From Palleronia sp963814835 (lineage in GTDB: Bacteria > Pseudomonadota > Alphaproteobacteria > Rhodobacterales > Rhodobacteraceae): a stretch of DNA of 64,000 nucleotides. Under the pieces are notes generated by a model. It had not been told where the DNA came from and ran no database searches. It saw only the letters and a list, made by a program, of their open reading frames with translations. The DNA is taken from positions 186,001 through 250,000 of the forward strand of contig CAWFEG010000003.1 in the NCBI GenBank assembly GCA_963814835.1, written 5' to 3'. A program made the translations under genes and the position numbers. Positions 36,356 to 45,036 of this stretch are shown here, one piece after another (the first letter of the stretch is position 1; each line of letters begins with the position of its first letter).

Positions 36356-37644
36356 GGAACGCCGGTCTGTTCGCCGTCGTGCTGGGGCTGATCCTGCTCA
36401 CCGGCGTGTTCCAGAGCTGGAACGTGGCGCTGGGGATCCTGAACATGGGGCTGATCAGCGCGGTCATGGCGCTGGGCGTGAACATGCAGTGGGGCTATGC
36501 CGGCCTGTTCAACGTCGGCGTCATGGGGTTCGTGGCGCTGGGCGGGCTGGCCGCCGTGCTGGTGGGCATGCCGCCGGTGGGCGAGGCCTGGGCCGCAGGG
36601 GGCGCCCGGATCCTCGCCGGCCTCGCAGTAGGCGCAGGCGTGCTGGTCGCGGCGGTGCTGATCTTCACCCGGATGGGCAAGGGGGTGAAGCGCACGGTGG
36701 CGATGATCGTCGTCCTGGTCGGCGGGTTCTTCCTGTATCGCGGGGTCTTCGACCCGGGCGTGGAGGCTGTGGAAGCCGTGAACTCCGCCGCCACCGGCTA
36801 TCTCGGCGGGCTCGGCCTGCCGATCCTCGTGGCCTGGCCGGTGGGAGGCCTCCTCGCCGCGGGGGCGGCATGGGCGATCGGCAAGACGGCGCTCGGGTTG
36901 CGCTCCGACTATCTCGCGATCGCCACGCTGGGGATCGCCGAGATCGTCATCGCCGTACTGAAGAACGAGGACTGGCTGAGCCGGGGCGTGAAGAACGTGA
37001 TCGGCCTGCCCCGCCCGGTTCCCTACGAGGTGGACCTGCAGCGAAGTCCCGGCTTCGTCGACGCGATGGCGAATGTCGGCGCCGATCCCACGGTGGCCTC
37101 CTCGATCGTGGTCAAGCTGGCCTATGCGGCCCTGTTCCTCGTGGTGCTGCTGATCGTGCTATGGCTGGCACAGGCGGCCCTCGCCTCGCCCTGGGGGCGG
37201 ATGATGCGCGCGATCCGCGACAACGAGACCGCCGCCGAGGCCATGGGCAAGGACGTCACCCGCCGTCACCTGCAGGTCTTCGTTCTGGGATCGGCCGTCT
37301 GCGGCATCGCCGGCGCGATGATGACCACGCTGGACGGGCAGCTGACGCCGGCCACCTACCAGCCCCTGCGCTTCACCTTCCTCGTCTGGGTGATGGTGAT
37401 CGTCGGAGGGTCGGGCAACAACTGGGGCGCGGTGCTGGGCGGGTTCCTGATCTGGTTCCTCTGGGTGCAGGTGGAGCCGCTCGGCCTGTGGCTGATGCAG
37501 GTTCTTTCCTCCGGGCTGCCCGCCGATTCGGCGATCCGGGCGCATATGCTGGCCTCGGCCGCGCATATGCGGCTCTTCACCATGGGGGTGGTCCTCCTCC
37601 TGGTGCTGCGCTTCGCGCCTCGGGGGTTGATCCCTGAGCGGTGA
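36352..37644 (+). CDS. livM: Branched-chain amino acid ABC transporter permease LivM
   Basis: This 430-residue membrane protein has LivM signature segments near the start (LGVNMQWGYAGLFNVGVMGFVALGG) and the EAA-like loop MMRAIRDNETAAEAMGKDVTRRHLQVFVLGSA, with GGSGNNWGAVLGGFLIWF later. It is longer than E. coli LivM because of extra N-terminal helices (about 80-180). The stop at 37644 overlaps the beginning of the MobA-like frame. Confidence 0.93.
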   Translation: MRNAGLFAVVLGLILLTGVFQSWNVALGILNMGLISAVMALGVNMQWGYAGLFNVGVMGFVALGGLAAVLVGMPPVGEAWAAGGARILAGLAVGAGVLVAAVLIFTRMGKGVKRTVAMIVVLVGGFFLYRGVFDPGVEAVEAVNSAATGYLGGLGLPILVAWPVGGLLAAGAAWAIGKTALGLRSDYLAIATLGIAEIVIAVLKNEDWLSRGVKNVIGLPRPVPYEVDLQRSPGFVDAMANVGADPTVASSIVVKLAYAALFLVVLLIVLWLAQAALASPWGRMMRAIRDNETAAEAMGKDVTRRHLQVFVLGSAVCGIAGAMMTTLDGQLTPATYQPLRFTFLVWVMVIVGGSGNNWGAVLGGFLIWFLWVQVEPLGLWLMQVLSSGLPADSAIRAHMLASAAHMRLFTMGVVLLLVLRFAPRGLIPER

Positions 37645-38221
37645 GGGCACGATCGCCGTACTGGCCGCCGGGGGATCGCGGCGCATGCGCGGGGCGGACA
37701 AGCTGTTGCAGCCGGTGGGCGGGCGGCCGCTGCTGCGGGTGGTGGCCGAACGCGCGCTCGCGGCGGGCTGGCCCGTCCGCGTGACCCTGCCCCCGGACGC
37801 GGCGGAGCGGCTTCGGGCGCTCCACGGCCTGGACGTGACGCGCCTGGAGGTGCGCGATGCCGGGACCGGCATGGCGGCGTCGTTCCGGGCACTGGCTGCG
37901 GCCGGTCCGGGGCCCCTTCTCGTGGTGCTGGCCGACATGCCGGAGATCACGACGGAGGACATGGCGGCGCTGATCGCGGCCCACCGCGCCGCGCCCGACC
38001 GGGTGATCCGCGCGACGGACGCGGATGGGCGCGCCGGTCAGCCGGTGCTGTTCCCCGCGCGGCTGGTGCCGGCCATGGCGGCCCTGCAGGGGGATGCCGG
38101 GGCGCGGGCGATCCTCACGGGCGAGGAGATCCTGCGCGTGCCCCTGCCCGGCCGCCGCGCCACCACCGATCTCGACACGCCCGAGGATTGGGCGGCGTGG
38201 CGGGCGCGGTCCGGGCTCTGA
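37634..38221 (+). CDS. MobA-like NTP transferase (MocA-type nucleotidyltransferase)
   Basis: The family nucleotide-binding motif reads AVLAAGGSRRMRGADKLL, beginning about 30 bases before the first ATG (37685). Between the in-frame stop (37628-37630) and that ATG there is no ATG, GTG or TTG; a CTG at 37634 overlapping the livM stop is the only plausible near-cognate start, giving about 195 residues. Starting at 37685 would remove the LAAGxS loop needed for nucleotide binding. Other motifs are LLVVLADMPEITTEDM (metal Asp) and GRAGQPVLFPARL. Members transfer CMP or GMP to molybdopterin or related compounds. It is translated at the end of the liv operon and abuts convergent xylB. Confidence 0.75.
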   Translation: MSGEGTIAVLAAGGSRRMRGADKLLQPVGGRPLLRVVAERALAAGWPVRVTLPPDAAERLRALHGLDVTRLEVRDAGTGMAASFRALAAAGPGPLLVVLADMPEITTEDMAALIAAHRAAPDRVIRATDADGRAGQPVLFPARLVPAMAALQGDAGARAILTGEEILRVPLPGRRATTDLDTPEDWAAWRARSGL

Positions 38222-39655
38222 TCAGCGGAAGCCGGCAACGAAGGATTGCGCCGCGCGGTAGCGCGCGTGCCCCTCGGCGAAGGCATCGACCAGCGCCGGG
38301 TCGGGATCGACGACCCGCGCAACGGGCGGCGGCGCCGCGGTGTCGCCGCCGCCCGCGGCCATGCGGCCGAGCCGCGCCGCGCCGAGCGCGGCGCCGAAAT
38401 CGCCCGCTGCCGGGATCTGGATCGGCAGCGCGAGTGCCGTCGCCAGAACCCGGATCCAGTAGTCCGACCGGCTGCCGCCGCCGACGGCCACGAGGGTCTC
38501 GATCCGCGTTCCGGTCTCGGCCAGCGCGGCGCGACAATCGGCCAGCGCGAAGGCGACGCCCTCCAGCACCGCCCGGGTGGCCGCCGCGCGGTCGGTGGCA
38601 TGGCCGAGACCGAGAAACGCCCCCCGCGCCGTCGCCGAGTTGAGCGGCGTGCGCTCGCCGCCGAGATAGGGCAGGAACAGCGTCTCGCCCGGCGCCTGGA
38701 GGGGCCCCAGATCCCCGGTCAGCGCGGCTGCATCGGCGCCCACCAGCCCGGCGAACCAGTTGAGCGCATCGGTGGCCGACAGGATCACGCCCATCTGGTG
38801 CCAGGCCCCCGGCAGGGCATGGCAGAAGGTGTGGATGGCCGTCTCGGGCTTCGGATGGAAGCCCTCGGTCGCCGCGAAGAGCACCCCCGAGGTCCCGAGC
38901 GAGACGAAGGCCTGCCCCGGCCGGGTAACGCCCATGCCCACCGCCGAGGCGGCGTTGTCGCCCGCACCGCCCGCGACGGTCGCGTCGGCGGGAAGGCCGA
39001 ACCGCTCGGCGATCCCGCGCCGAAGCGCGCCGGAGGGTTCGGCCCCCTCCACCAGCCGCGCCATCGCATTGCGCGAGAGGCTTGAGCGCGCCAGCAGCGC
39101 GTCGGACCAGTCCCGGGCGCCGGTGTCCAGCCAGCCGGTGCCGGCGGCGTCCGACATCTCCGCCACCCGCTCGCCGGTGAGCCACAGGCGCAGATAGTCC
39201 TTGGGCAGCAGCACGGCATCGATCCGCGCGAAGGTGTCCGGCTCGTGCCGCCGGATCCACTCGACCTTGGGCGCCGAGAATCCGGGGAAGACGATGTTGC
39301 CGGTGATCCGCCGCCAGTCCGGATCGGCATCCATCCCGGCCGCCTCGTCATGGGCGCGGGTGTCGTTCCACAGGAGGCACGGCCGCAGCACCGCGTCGGC
39401 GGCGTCGAGCAGCACCACCCCGTGCATGTGCCCCGAGAGCCCGATGCCGCGCACCCCCGAGAGGTCCGCGCGCCCTGCCAACTCGGTCAGGACGGTTTCT
39501 GCCGCCGCGATCCAGTCGGCCGGGTCCTGCTCCGACCAGCCCGGGCGGGGGCGCGAGACGGCGAGCGGCGCGGAGGCTTCGGCAAGCACGCGTTCGTCGC
39601 CATCGACCAGCAGTGCCTTCAGCGACGACGTGCCCAGGTCCAGCCCCAGATACAT
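38222..39655 (-). CDS. xylB: Xylulokinase
   Basis: This 477-residue FGGY-family kinase has the N-terminal phosphate-binding LGLDLGTSSLKALLVDG, the second ATP-domain motifs GGAGDNAASAVGMGV and GGGSRSDYWIRVLATAL, and substrate-side SGHMHGVVLLD containing the catalytic-type Asp neighbourhood. It phosphorylates D-xylulose to xylulose-5-phosphate. The stop abuts the stop of the MobA-like gene. No xylA or sugar ABC genes are adjacent. Confidence 0.9.
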   Translation of the reverse strand: MYLGLDLGTSSLKALLVDGDERVLAEASAPLAVSRPRPGWSEQDPADWIAAAETVLTELAGRADLSGVRGIGLSGHMHGVVLLDAADAVLRPCLLWNDTRAHDEAAGMDADPDWRRITGNIVFPGFSAPKVEWIRRHEPDTFARIDAVLLPKDYLRLWLTGERVAEMSDAAGTGWLDTGARDWSDALLARSSLSRNAMARLVEGAEPSGALRRGIAERFGLPADATVAGGAGDNAASAVGMGVTRPGQAFVSLGTSGVLFAATEGFHPKPETAIHTFCHALPGAWHQMGVILSATDALNWFAGLVGADAAALTGDLGPLQAPGETLFLPYLGGERTPLNSATARGAFLGLGHATDRAAATRAVLEGVAFALADCRAALAETGTRIETLVAVGGGSRSDYWIRVLATALALPIQIPAAGDFGAALGAARLGRMAAGGGDTAAPPPVARVVDPDPALVDAFAEGHARYRAAQSFVAGFR

Positions 39656-39688
39656 GATCTCTCCTCCTCGGTTTCCCCCGCGCCGTGA

Positions 39689-40132
39689 TCAGCGCCCGGC
39701 GGACAGCGCCGGGACGTCGGCGAGCCACCGCTCGATCCGGCGGCGATTCACGCCCAGATCGCCGCGACCGATCACCAGGCTGCCCCGGATCGCGAGCAGG
39801 TCGCCACGGGTCCAGACATTGGTCACGTCCGGAAAACCCCAGACTCGCGACCGGGTGACGAAGCTGGCATGTCCTTCCGCGACGCTTCCGGCCAGGGGGG
39901 TGGTGCGCGGCGTCCGCTCGATCCGCGCAACGAGATCCCGCAGGGCGGCCTGCGGCTCCGCAACGCGGCGCACGGTGGTGAAACCGCCTGTCCGCGGATG
40001 GTCGCCCACGGCCGGCATCTCGCCGGCGACGTGATGGGCTTCTGGCGGAACCGACAAGCTGCGGACCCAGGTCACCAGGCCCGTTGCGGCGACCGCCAGA
40101 AGGATCAGCCCGCCGAGGATGTACTGCGTCAT
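39689..40132 (-). CDS. DUF1499 family membrane-anchored protein
   Basis: This is a 147-residue protein; start 40132 (MTQYILGGLILLAV) gives an N-terminal transmembrane anchor (about 4-24). The rest, with LVARIERTPRTTPLAG, SRVWGFPDVTNVWTRGD and DLGVNRRRIERWL, resembles the DUF1499 family found in alphaproteobacteria; function unknown. It lies 33 bases downstream of xylB in the opposite transcriptional sense of mazG (divergent). Confidence 0.75.
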   Translation of the reverse strand: MTQYILGGLILLAVAATGLVTWVRSLSVPPEAHHVAGEMPAVGDHPRTGGFTTVRRVAEPQAALRDLVARIERTPRTTPLAGSVAEGHASFVTRSRVWGFPDVTNVWTRGDLLAIRGSLVIGRGDLGVNRRRIERWLADVPALSAGR

Positions 40133-40211
40133 GCCGCCTCTCTTTCGCCCATGCGAGCTAGAGCGGGACGGCGCGATGGACAGTCGCCGCCGCAGCGGCC
40201 AAGAGGAGGCC

Positions 40212-41027
40212 ATGACCGATCCCGACGACCCGATCTTCCGCGTGCGCGAGGGCCTGCCACGGCTGGTGGCCGTGATGGCGCGTCTCCGCGACCCCGAGCA
40301 CGGCTGCCCTTGGGACCTGGAACAGGATTTCGCCACCATCGCGCCCTACACGATCGAGGAGGCCTACGAGGTCGCCGACGCGGTCGCGCGCGGGGCGATG
40401 GAGGACCTGAAGGGCGAGCTGGGCGACCTGCTGTTCCAGTCCGTGTTTCATGCTCGCATGGCCGAGGAGGCCGGCGCCTTCGACCTGCACGACGTGATAC
40501 GAAATATCACGGACAAGATGATCGCCCGACATCCGCATGTCTTCGGCCGGGCGTCGCGCGACAAGTCCGCCGCCCAGCAGACGGCCGACTGGGAAGCGGA
40601 GAAAGCGCGCGAGCGGGCCGCGCGGGACGAAGGCGGCGCGCTGGACGGTGTGGCCCTCGCCCTGCCCGCCCTGATGCGCGCGCAGAAGCTGCAAAGGCGC
40701 GCGGCGCGGGTCGGGTTCGACTGGGCCAGTGTGGCCGGCGTGCTGGAGAAGCTGTCGGAGGAGGCGCGGGAGGTCGCGGAAGCGCGCGAGTGCCTGTCGC
40801 AGGACCGGCTCGCCGAGGAGATGGGCGACCTGCTCTTCACCGTGGTGAACCTGGCCCGGCACCTGGACGTCGATGCCGAGGACGCCCTCAGGGGCGCGAA
40901 TGCCAAGTTCATCCGCCGGTTCGAGGCCGTCGAGGCGGGGCTGGCCCGGGCAGGCCGTTCCGCTGCGGAGGTCACGCCGGAGGAGATGGAGGCGCAGTGG
41001 AAGGCGGCGAAACGCGGGGAAACTTAG
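40212..41027 (+). CDS. mazG: Nucleoside triphosphate pyrophosphohydrolase MazG
   Basis: This 271-residue two-repeat MazG starts at 40212, with GAGGAGG just upstream. The first repeat has CPWDLEQDFATIAPYTIEEAYEVADA and the metal-binding ELGDLLFQSVFHARM; the second has VEKLSEEAREV-like LEKLSEEAREVAEA and EEMGDLLFTVVNLAR. It hydrolyses NTPs to NMP and PPi, protecting against damaged nucleotides and tuning stringent-response nucleotides. Confidence 0.94.
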   Translation: MTDPDDPIFRVREGLPRLVAVMARLRDPEHGCPWDLEQDFATIAPYTIEEAYEVADAVARGAMEDLKGELGDLLFQSVFHARMAEEAGAFDLHDVIRNITDKMIARHPHVFGRASRDKSAAQQTADWEAEKARERAARDEGGALDGVALALPALMRAQKLQRRAARVGFDWASVAGVLEKLSEEAREVAEARECLSQDRLAEEMGDLLFTVVNLARHLDVDAEDALRGANAKFIRRFEAVEAGLARAGRSAAEVTPEEMEAQWKAAKRGET

Positions 41028-41047
41028 TCCAGCGTTTTAGTTGGGTA

Positions 41048-41088
41048 TTGACCCTATAAAATTACTCGGATTTCTAGAGCGCATCTAG
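41048..41088 (+). promoter_or_regulatory. Putative promoter with palindromic operator before the iron-binding protein gene
   Basis: A TTGACC (41048-41053) is followed 17 bases later by TTTCTA (41071-41076), a plausible -35/-10 pair. A 15-base inverted repeat, CTAGA (41074-41078) and TCTAG (41084-41088), overlaps the -10 and lies 23 bases before the ATG. Because the gene looks iron-related, binding by an iron repressor (Irr, RirA or Fur type) is a testable guess; I cannot match a known consensus. Confidence 0.4.
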
Positions 41089-41111
41089 TTGCCCAACCGA
41101 AGGACTCCCTC

Positions 41112-42113
41112 ATGCGCTCCATCCTGCTGGCCACGCTGGCCTCCGCGACCGCCCTGCCCGCGATGGCCGAGGTCAACATCTATTCGTACCGCCAGCCGGA
41201 GCTGATCCAGCCGCTGCTGGAGGGCTTCACCGAGGAGACCGGAATCGAGACGAATGTCGCCTTCCTCAACCAGGGCCTCGTGGAGCGGCTGAAGGCGGAG
41301 GGTGCGCGCTCGCCGGCGGACATCATCCTGACGGTCGATATCAGCCGCCTGTCCACCGCGAAGGAGGAAGGCGTCACCCAGGCGGTCGAGAGCGAGGCGA
41401 TGGCCGAGAACATCCCCGCGGAACTGCGCGACCCCGAGGGCCACTGGTTCGGGGTCACCACCCGCGGTCGCATCGTCTATGCCTCCAAGGAGCGCGTCGA
41501 GGAAGGTGCGATCACCACCTACGAGGATCTCGCCGACCCCAAGTGGGAGGGGCGGATCTGCACCCGGTCGGGAACCCATGTCTATAACCTGGGCCTCGTG
41601 GCGGCACTGATCGAGCATAACGGCGAGGAAGCGGCGAAGGAATGGCTGCAGGGCGTGAAGACCAACCTGGCCCGGTCTCCCCAGGGCGGCGACCGGGACC
41701 AGGTGCGCGCGATCTGGGCCGGGGAATGCGACATCGCCCTCGGAAATACCTACTACATGGGGGCGATGCTGGCCGACCCCGAGCAGGAGGAATGGGCCAA
41801 TTCGGTCCGCGTGGAATTCCCCACCTTCGCGGATGGCGGCGGGACGCATATCAACATCTCCGGCGTGGCAATGACGGCCAATGCGCCCCATCGCGAGGAT
41901 GCGCTGGCCTTCATGGAATACCTCGCCTCGCCCGAGGCGCAGAAGATCTATGCCGACGTGGTGAACGAATACCCCGCCAATCCCGAGATCGCGCCCTCCG
42001 ACCTCGTGGCAAGCTGGGGTGACATCGAGCCGGACACGGCCGACCTCTCGGCCATCGCCGAGCACCGAGCCGATGCGTTGCGTCTCGTCGAGGAGGTCAA
42101 TTTCGACGGCTGA
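41112..42113 (+). CDS. Fe(3+) ABC transporter substrate-binding protein (FbpA/FutA-like)
   Basis: This 333-residue protein has a signal peptide (MRSILLATLASATALPAMAE, cleavage near residue 19). Mature N-terminus VNIYSYRQPELIQPLLEGF is typical of ferric-binding proteins; the iron-coordinating double Tyr lies in DIALGNTYYMGAML, and the region TSGTHVYNLGL-like RSGTHVYNLGLVAALIEH is conserved. It captures ferric iron in the periplasm. No permease follows; the matching ATPase type is at 501-1604. A strong hairpin follows the stop. Confidence 0.88.
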   Translation: MRSILLATLASATALPAMAEVNIYSYRQPELIQPLLEGFTEETGIETNVAFLNQGLVERLKAEGARSPADIILTVDISRLSTAKEEGVTQAVESEAMAENIPAELRDPEGHWFGVTTRGRIVYASKERVEEGAITTYEDLADPKWEGRICTRSGTHVYNLGLVAALIEHNGEEAAKEWLQGVKTNLARSPQGGDRDQVRAIWAGECDIALGNTYYMGAMLADPEQEEWANSVRVEFPTFADGGGTHINISGVAMTANAPHREDALAFMEYLASPEAQKIYADVVNEYPANPEIAPSDLVASWGDIEPDTADLSAIAEHRADALRLVEEVNFDG

Positions 42114-42140
42114 CGCGCCCGGGTCGAACGAAGACGGGCA

Positions 42141-42172
42141 GCGGCCCGCGCGACCCCCGTCGCGCGGGCCGC
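42141..42172 (+). terminator. Strong hairpin after the iron-binding protein gene
   Basis: A 14-bp perfect stem (GCGGCCCGCGCGAC with GTCGCGCGGGCCGC) closes a CCCC loop 28 bases after the stop. There is no T-run, so it may be a Rho-assisted terminator or a transcript-end protector. It lies before the minus-strand tRNA cluster and could shield it from read-through. Confidence 0.55.
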
Positions 42173-42283
42173 GTGACGTGCGACGGCGCGGAATGCGCCC
42201 CACGACAGGACCGCCGAAAGCTGCCGCCGCCGTCATGCCGGAATGCGGCCCCGCGGACACCCGACGGAATTTTCTGTGAGATC

Positions 42284-42360
42284 TGGCGCGGTTGACGGGG
42301 CTCGAACCCGCGACCCCCGGCGTGACAGGCCGGTACTCTAACCAACTGAGCTACAACCGC
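42284..42360 (-). tRNA. tRNA-Asp (GTC)
   Basis: This 77-base gene includes the encoded CCA. The acceptor stem GCGGTTG pairs with CAACCGC, discriminator G; D arm GCTCAGTTGGTTAGAGT, anticodon loop CTGTCAC with GTC, and T arm GGGTTCGAGCCC are all regular. It is identical to the neighbouring copy at 42391-42467. Confidence 0.96.
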
Positions 42361-42390
42361 ATTCCATGCGGGATCGACGATCGGGGCAAG

Positions 42391-42467
42391 TGGCGCGGTT
42401 GACGGGGCTCGAACCCGCGACCCCCGGCGTGACAGGCCGGTACTCTAACCAACTGAGCTACAACCGC
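42391..42467 (-). tRNA. tRNA-Asp (GTC), second identical copy
   Basis: This 77-base sequence is identical to the copy at 42284-42360, with a 30-base spacer between them. The cloverleaf, GTC anticodon and encoded CCA are the same. The tandem pair is the substrate of the GluQ-RS encoded at 7270-8124 if queuosine is present. Confidence 0.96.
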
Positions 42468-42571
42468 CCTTTGCCCGATCGGGACGCTCCCGAACGTGTG
42501 GGGCCTTCTATGCAGGCCCCCGCACATCGTCAAGCGCGAAGGGCCGTCGCACGCCCTCTTTTTTGCGCCGG

Positions 42572-42796
42572 TCAGGCATTTTCGGAGGCCAGCAGGCGCT
42601 CGATCTGCGCCGCCAGAACCACGGCCGTCGCGACCTTGTCGGCGGGCCAGATCCCGGCCGCGTTGAAGGCACCGTCCTCGCAGAGCCGGGCGGCCAATCG
42701 CAGGCGCATGCCGACCTTCTCCGAGTGCGGAAGTCCGCCGATCTGCTCCTCGATCTCGGCGGCAATGTCGGAATCGGAGCGGTTACGCTTCATCAT
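42572..42796 (-). CDS. Conserved-looking hypothetical protein (74 aa)
   Basis: I do not recognise a named family. The start at 42796 (MMKRNRSDSD) has AAGAG about 6 bases upstream; starting one codon later is equally possible. The protein is helical, with an acidic N-terminal part (DIAAEIEEQIGGL) and an Ala-rich second half (VGMRLRLAARLCEDGAFNAAGIW, KVATAVVLAAQIERLL). It lies between tRNA genes on the minus strand. Confidence 0.55.
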   Translation of the reverse strand: MMKRNRSDSDIAAEIEEQIGGLPHSEKVGMRLRLAARLCEDGAFNAAGIWPADKVATAVVLAAQIERLLASENA

Positions 42797-42930
42797 TTCG
42801 CACTCTTTGTACACGATTGCGGCAATCCATACTGTCGAAGTTCGCCTTCAACGAATAGTTGCGGCAATCGGCAAAATCCAGCCTAAAAACGCCATCTGCA
42901 CGAATGCCTAGAATACCAGTCGCATGAGCG

Positions 42931-43006
<76 letters not shown>

Positions 43007-43046
43007 CCGGCTCCGCCATAGCGTCGGCGCGCGGCGAGGAAAAGGG

Positions 43047-43982
43047 TCACCAGTGAAACGGTGCGCCGACGCGGCGTTCGGCGATCAGGAAGGCATCCGC
43101 CACCAGTTCCATCGGCCGCAGGTCGACCTCGCTCTCGCCGGCGCGGACGAGCTCGGCCAGGCGCGCATAGACCAGCGGATACTCGGCCACGGAGCCGTCG
43201 AGCGCGATCTCGGCGCCGTCCACCTCGATCGCGGTGCCGGAACGGGTCAGGGCGAAGCGTTCGCGATCGGTCTCGATATCCATGCGCCAGACAGGGCCGC
43301 CGTCGTGGCGCCAGTCCAGCCGGCCGCTGATCCCGGCCCCGCTGCCGTGGCCGAACGTCATCTCGGCGGCGATCGGCGTATGCCTGCCCTCGGGAACCTC
43401 CATGCTGCAGGAGACGAGGTGCGGGGTCTCGTCCAGGATCCTCACGAGGATCGACGCAGCGTTGATGCCGGGGTCGAACACGCCGAGATTGCCGGGATCC
43501 CACACCCAGTCCTGGTCGGGGTGGAACTGGCGCACGTCCTCGCGCCAGTCGATATCGAGGCGTTGCAGAGTGGCCCCCGACAGGCGCCGCCGCGCCTCGG
43601 CCACCGCCGCGCCCACCCGACTGTGCCAGCTGGCGAACAGCACCACGCCGCGCGACTCGGCCAAGGCGGCGAGCTTGCGCATTTCGGTCAGCGTCGGCGC
43701 GGGGGGTTTTTCCAGCATCACGTTCAGCCCGGCCTCGATCGCCTGTCGGGCATAATCCATCCGCGGCTTGGGGGGCAGCGCGAGCGAGACCGTCCGCACT
43801 TCGCCCGGGTCCGACAGGAACTCCTCCATGGTGGCGAAGCTGCGCACACCCTCCACTTCCGCGCTTCGGCTGATCGTGGCATCGAGGCGCCAGTCGGCGC
43901 TGCCCTCGAGCGCAGGCATGTGTTCGTCACGGGCGATCTTGCCGATCCCGGCCAGGGCGATGGGCATGGGGGCCATGGGCAC
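43047..43982 (-). CDS. Gfo/Idh/MocA oxidoreductase, L-arabinose/D-galactose 1-dehydrogenase-like
   Basis: This 311-residue protein has a Rossmann start IALAGIGKIARDEHMPAL, the EKPPAPTLTEM motif (catalytic-type Lys in EKP), LFASWHSRVGAAV, DWREDVRQFHPDQDWVWDPGNLGVFDPGINA and the C-terminal LRPMELVADAFLIAERR. These blocks closely resemble NAD(P)-dependent L-arabinose/D-galactose 1-dehydrogenases of Azospirillum and Pseudomonas, which oxidise the sugar to its lactone. Other enzymes of that oxidative pathway are not in the window, so substrate is inferred. Confidence 0.85.
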   Translation of the reverse strand: MPMAPMPIALAGIGKIARDEHMPALEGSADWRLDATISRSAEVEGVRSFATMEEFLSDPGEVRTVSLALPPKPRMDYARQAIEAGLNVMLEKPPAPTLTEMRKLAALAESRGVVLFASWHSRVGAAVAEARRRLSGATLQRLDIDWREDVRQFHPDQDWVWDPGNLGVFDPGINAASILVRILDETPHLVSCSMEVPEGRHTPIAAEMTFGHGSGAGISGRLDWRHDGGPVWRMDIETDRERFALTRSGTAIEVDGAEIALDGSVAEYPLVYARLAELVRAGESEVDLRPMELVADAFLIAERRVGAPFHW

Positions 43983-44030
43983 TGTCCTCGAAGCTGCTCT
44001 GCGGGGCAGATGGGCCCGGCCCCGGGCGAG

Positions 44031-44537
44031 TCAAACCGCTTCGGCAGCCCCCAGTTTCGTGCGCAGCGCGCGGTCGACCGAGGCGGGGACGAAGTGCGAG
44101 ACGTCGCCGCCCAGCCGTGCGATCTCCTTCACCAGCCGGGAGGCGACGGCCTGGTGCTGGGAGCCGGCCATGAGGAACACGGTCTCGATCGAATCGTCGA
44201 GCACCCGGTTCATGCCGACCATCTGGAACTCGTACTCGAAATCAGCGACCGCGCGCAGGCCGCGCACGATGATCTGCGCGCCCACGTCGCGGGCGCAATC
44301 GATCAGCAGGTTCTCGAACGGGTGTGCCACGATCTCCACGCCGGTCTCGTCCGAGATCGCGCGGCACTCGCCCTCGATCATCGCCACCCGCTCCTGCAGG
44401 CAGAAGAGCGGGCCCTTGTCGCGGTTGATCGCCACCCCGATCACCAGGCGGTCGACCAAGACCGTCGCCCGCCGGATGATGTCGAGATGACCTTCGGTCA
44501 CCGGGTCGAATGTCCCCGGATAGAGTGCCGTGCGCAT
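44031..44537 (-). CDS. coaD: Phosphopantetheine adenylyltransferase
   Basis: This 168-residue protein has the nucleotidyltransferase TxGH-type motif in YPGTFDPVTEGHLDII (His17), then IVRGLRAVADFEYEFQM and the later FLMAGSQHQAVASRLVKEIARLGGDV block, where the usual ISST reads AGSQHQAVASS-like. It transfers AMP to 4'-phosphopantetheine in CoA synthesis. Start 44537 (MRTALYPGTF) is the family start. Confidence 0.94.
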   Translation of the reverse strand: MRTALYPGTFDPVTEGHLDIIRRATVLVDRLVIGVAINRDKGPLFCLQERVAMIEGECRAISDETGVEIVAHPFENLLIDCARDVGAQIIVRGLRAVADFEYEFQMVGMNRVLDDSIETVFLMAGSQHQAVASRLVKEIARLGGDVSHFVPASVDRALRTKLGAAEAV

Positions 44538-44604
44538 CCCGCCCTCCCTATCGTCTCGGGCAGGACGCAACATCACCGTCCCGTGAAATGCAAGGCCCGG
44601 CGCG

Positions 44605-45036
44605 TCAGTGGCCCATGACCATGCCTTCGAGCGCGTCACGCTCCATGGCAAGTTCGGACAGGCGTGCCTTGACCACGTCGCCGATGGAGATCAGGCCGAC
44701 CATCTCGCCGTCGCGCATGACCGGCATGTGGCGGAACCGCCCCTCCGTCATCTTGGTCAGCACCTGGTCGAGCGTATCGGCCGGGGCGCAGTGGGTCAGC
44801 TCGCTGGTCATCATCTCGGCCACGGTCTGTTCCAGAACGGCGGGACCCCGGCGCCCCAGTTCGCGCACGACATCGCGCTCCGAGAGCACCCCCGCCGGCG
44901 CGCCGCCGCCCTCCATCACGATCACCGCGCCGATGCGCCGCTCGGACAGGAGCTTCACGGCCTCGCCGACCCGGGCGTCGGGGTCGATCGTGATCACCTC
45001 GTTACCCTTGTCCTGCAACACACGCTCGATCCGCAT
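44605..45036 (-). CDS. Two-CBS-domain protein
   Basis: This 143-residue protein consists of two CBS motifs: VITIDPDARVGEAVKLLSERRIGAVIV..GVLSERDVVREL and TCAPADTLDQVL-like THCAPADTLDQVLTKMTEGRFRHMPVM..GLISIGDVVKARL. Such stand-alone pairs bind adenine nucleotides and regulate partner proteins. Start 45036 has AGGAGG at ideal spacing. Partner unknown; it diverges from the valine-catabolic operon across 163 bases. Confidence 0.88.
   Translation of the reverse strand: MRIERVLQDKGNEVITIDPDARVGEAVKLLSERRIGAVIVMEGGGAPAGVLSERDVVRELGRRGPAVLEQTVAEMMTSELTHCAPADTLDQVLTKMTEGRFRHMPVMRDGEMVGLISIGDVVKARLSELAMERDALEGMVMGH

Noticed and set aside
42284..42467. Possible CRISPR-like direct repeats
   Set aside because: The 77-base repeats are complete tRNA-Asp genes with encoded CCA; only two copies occur.
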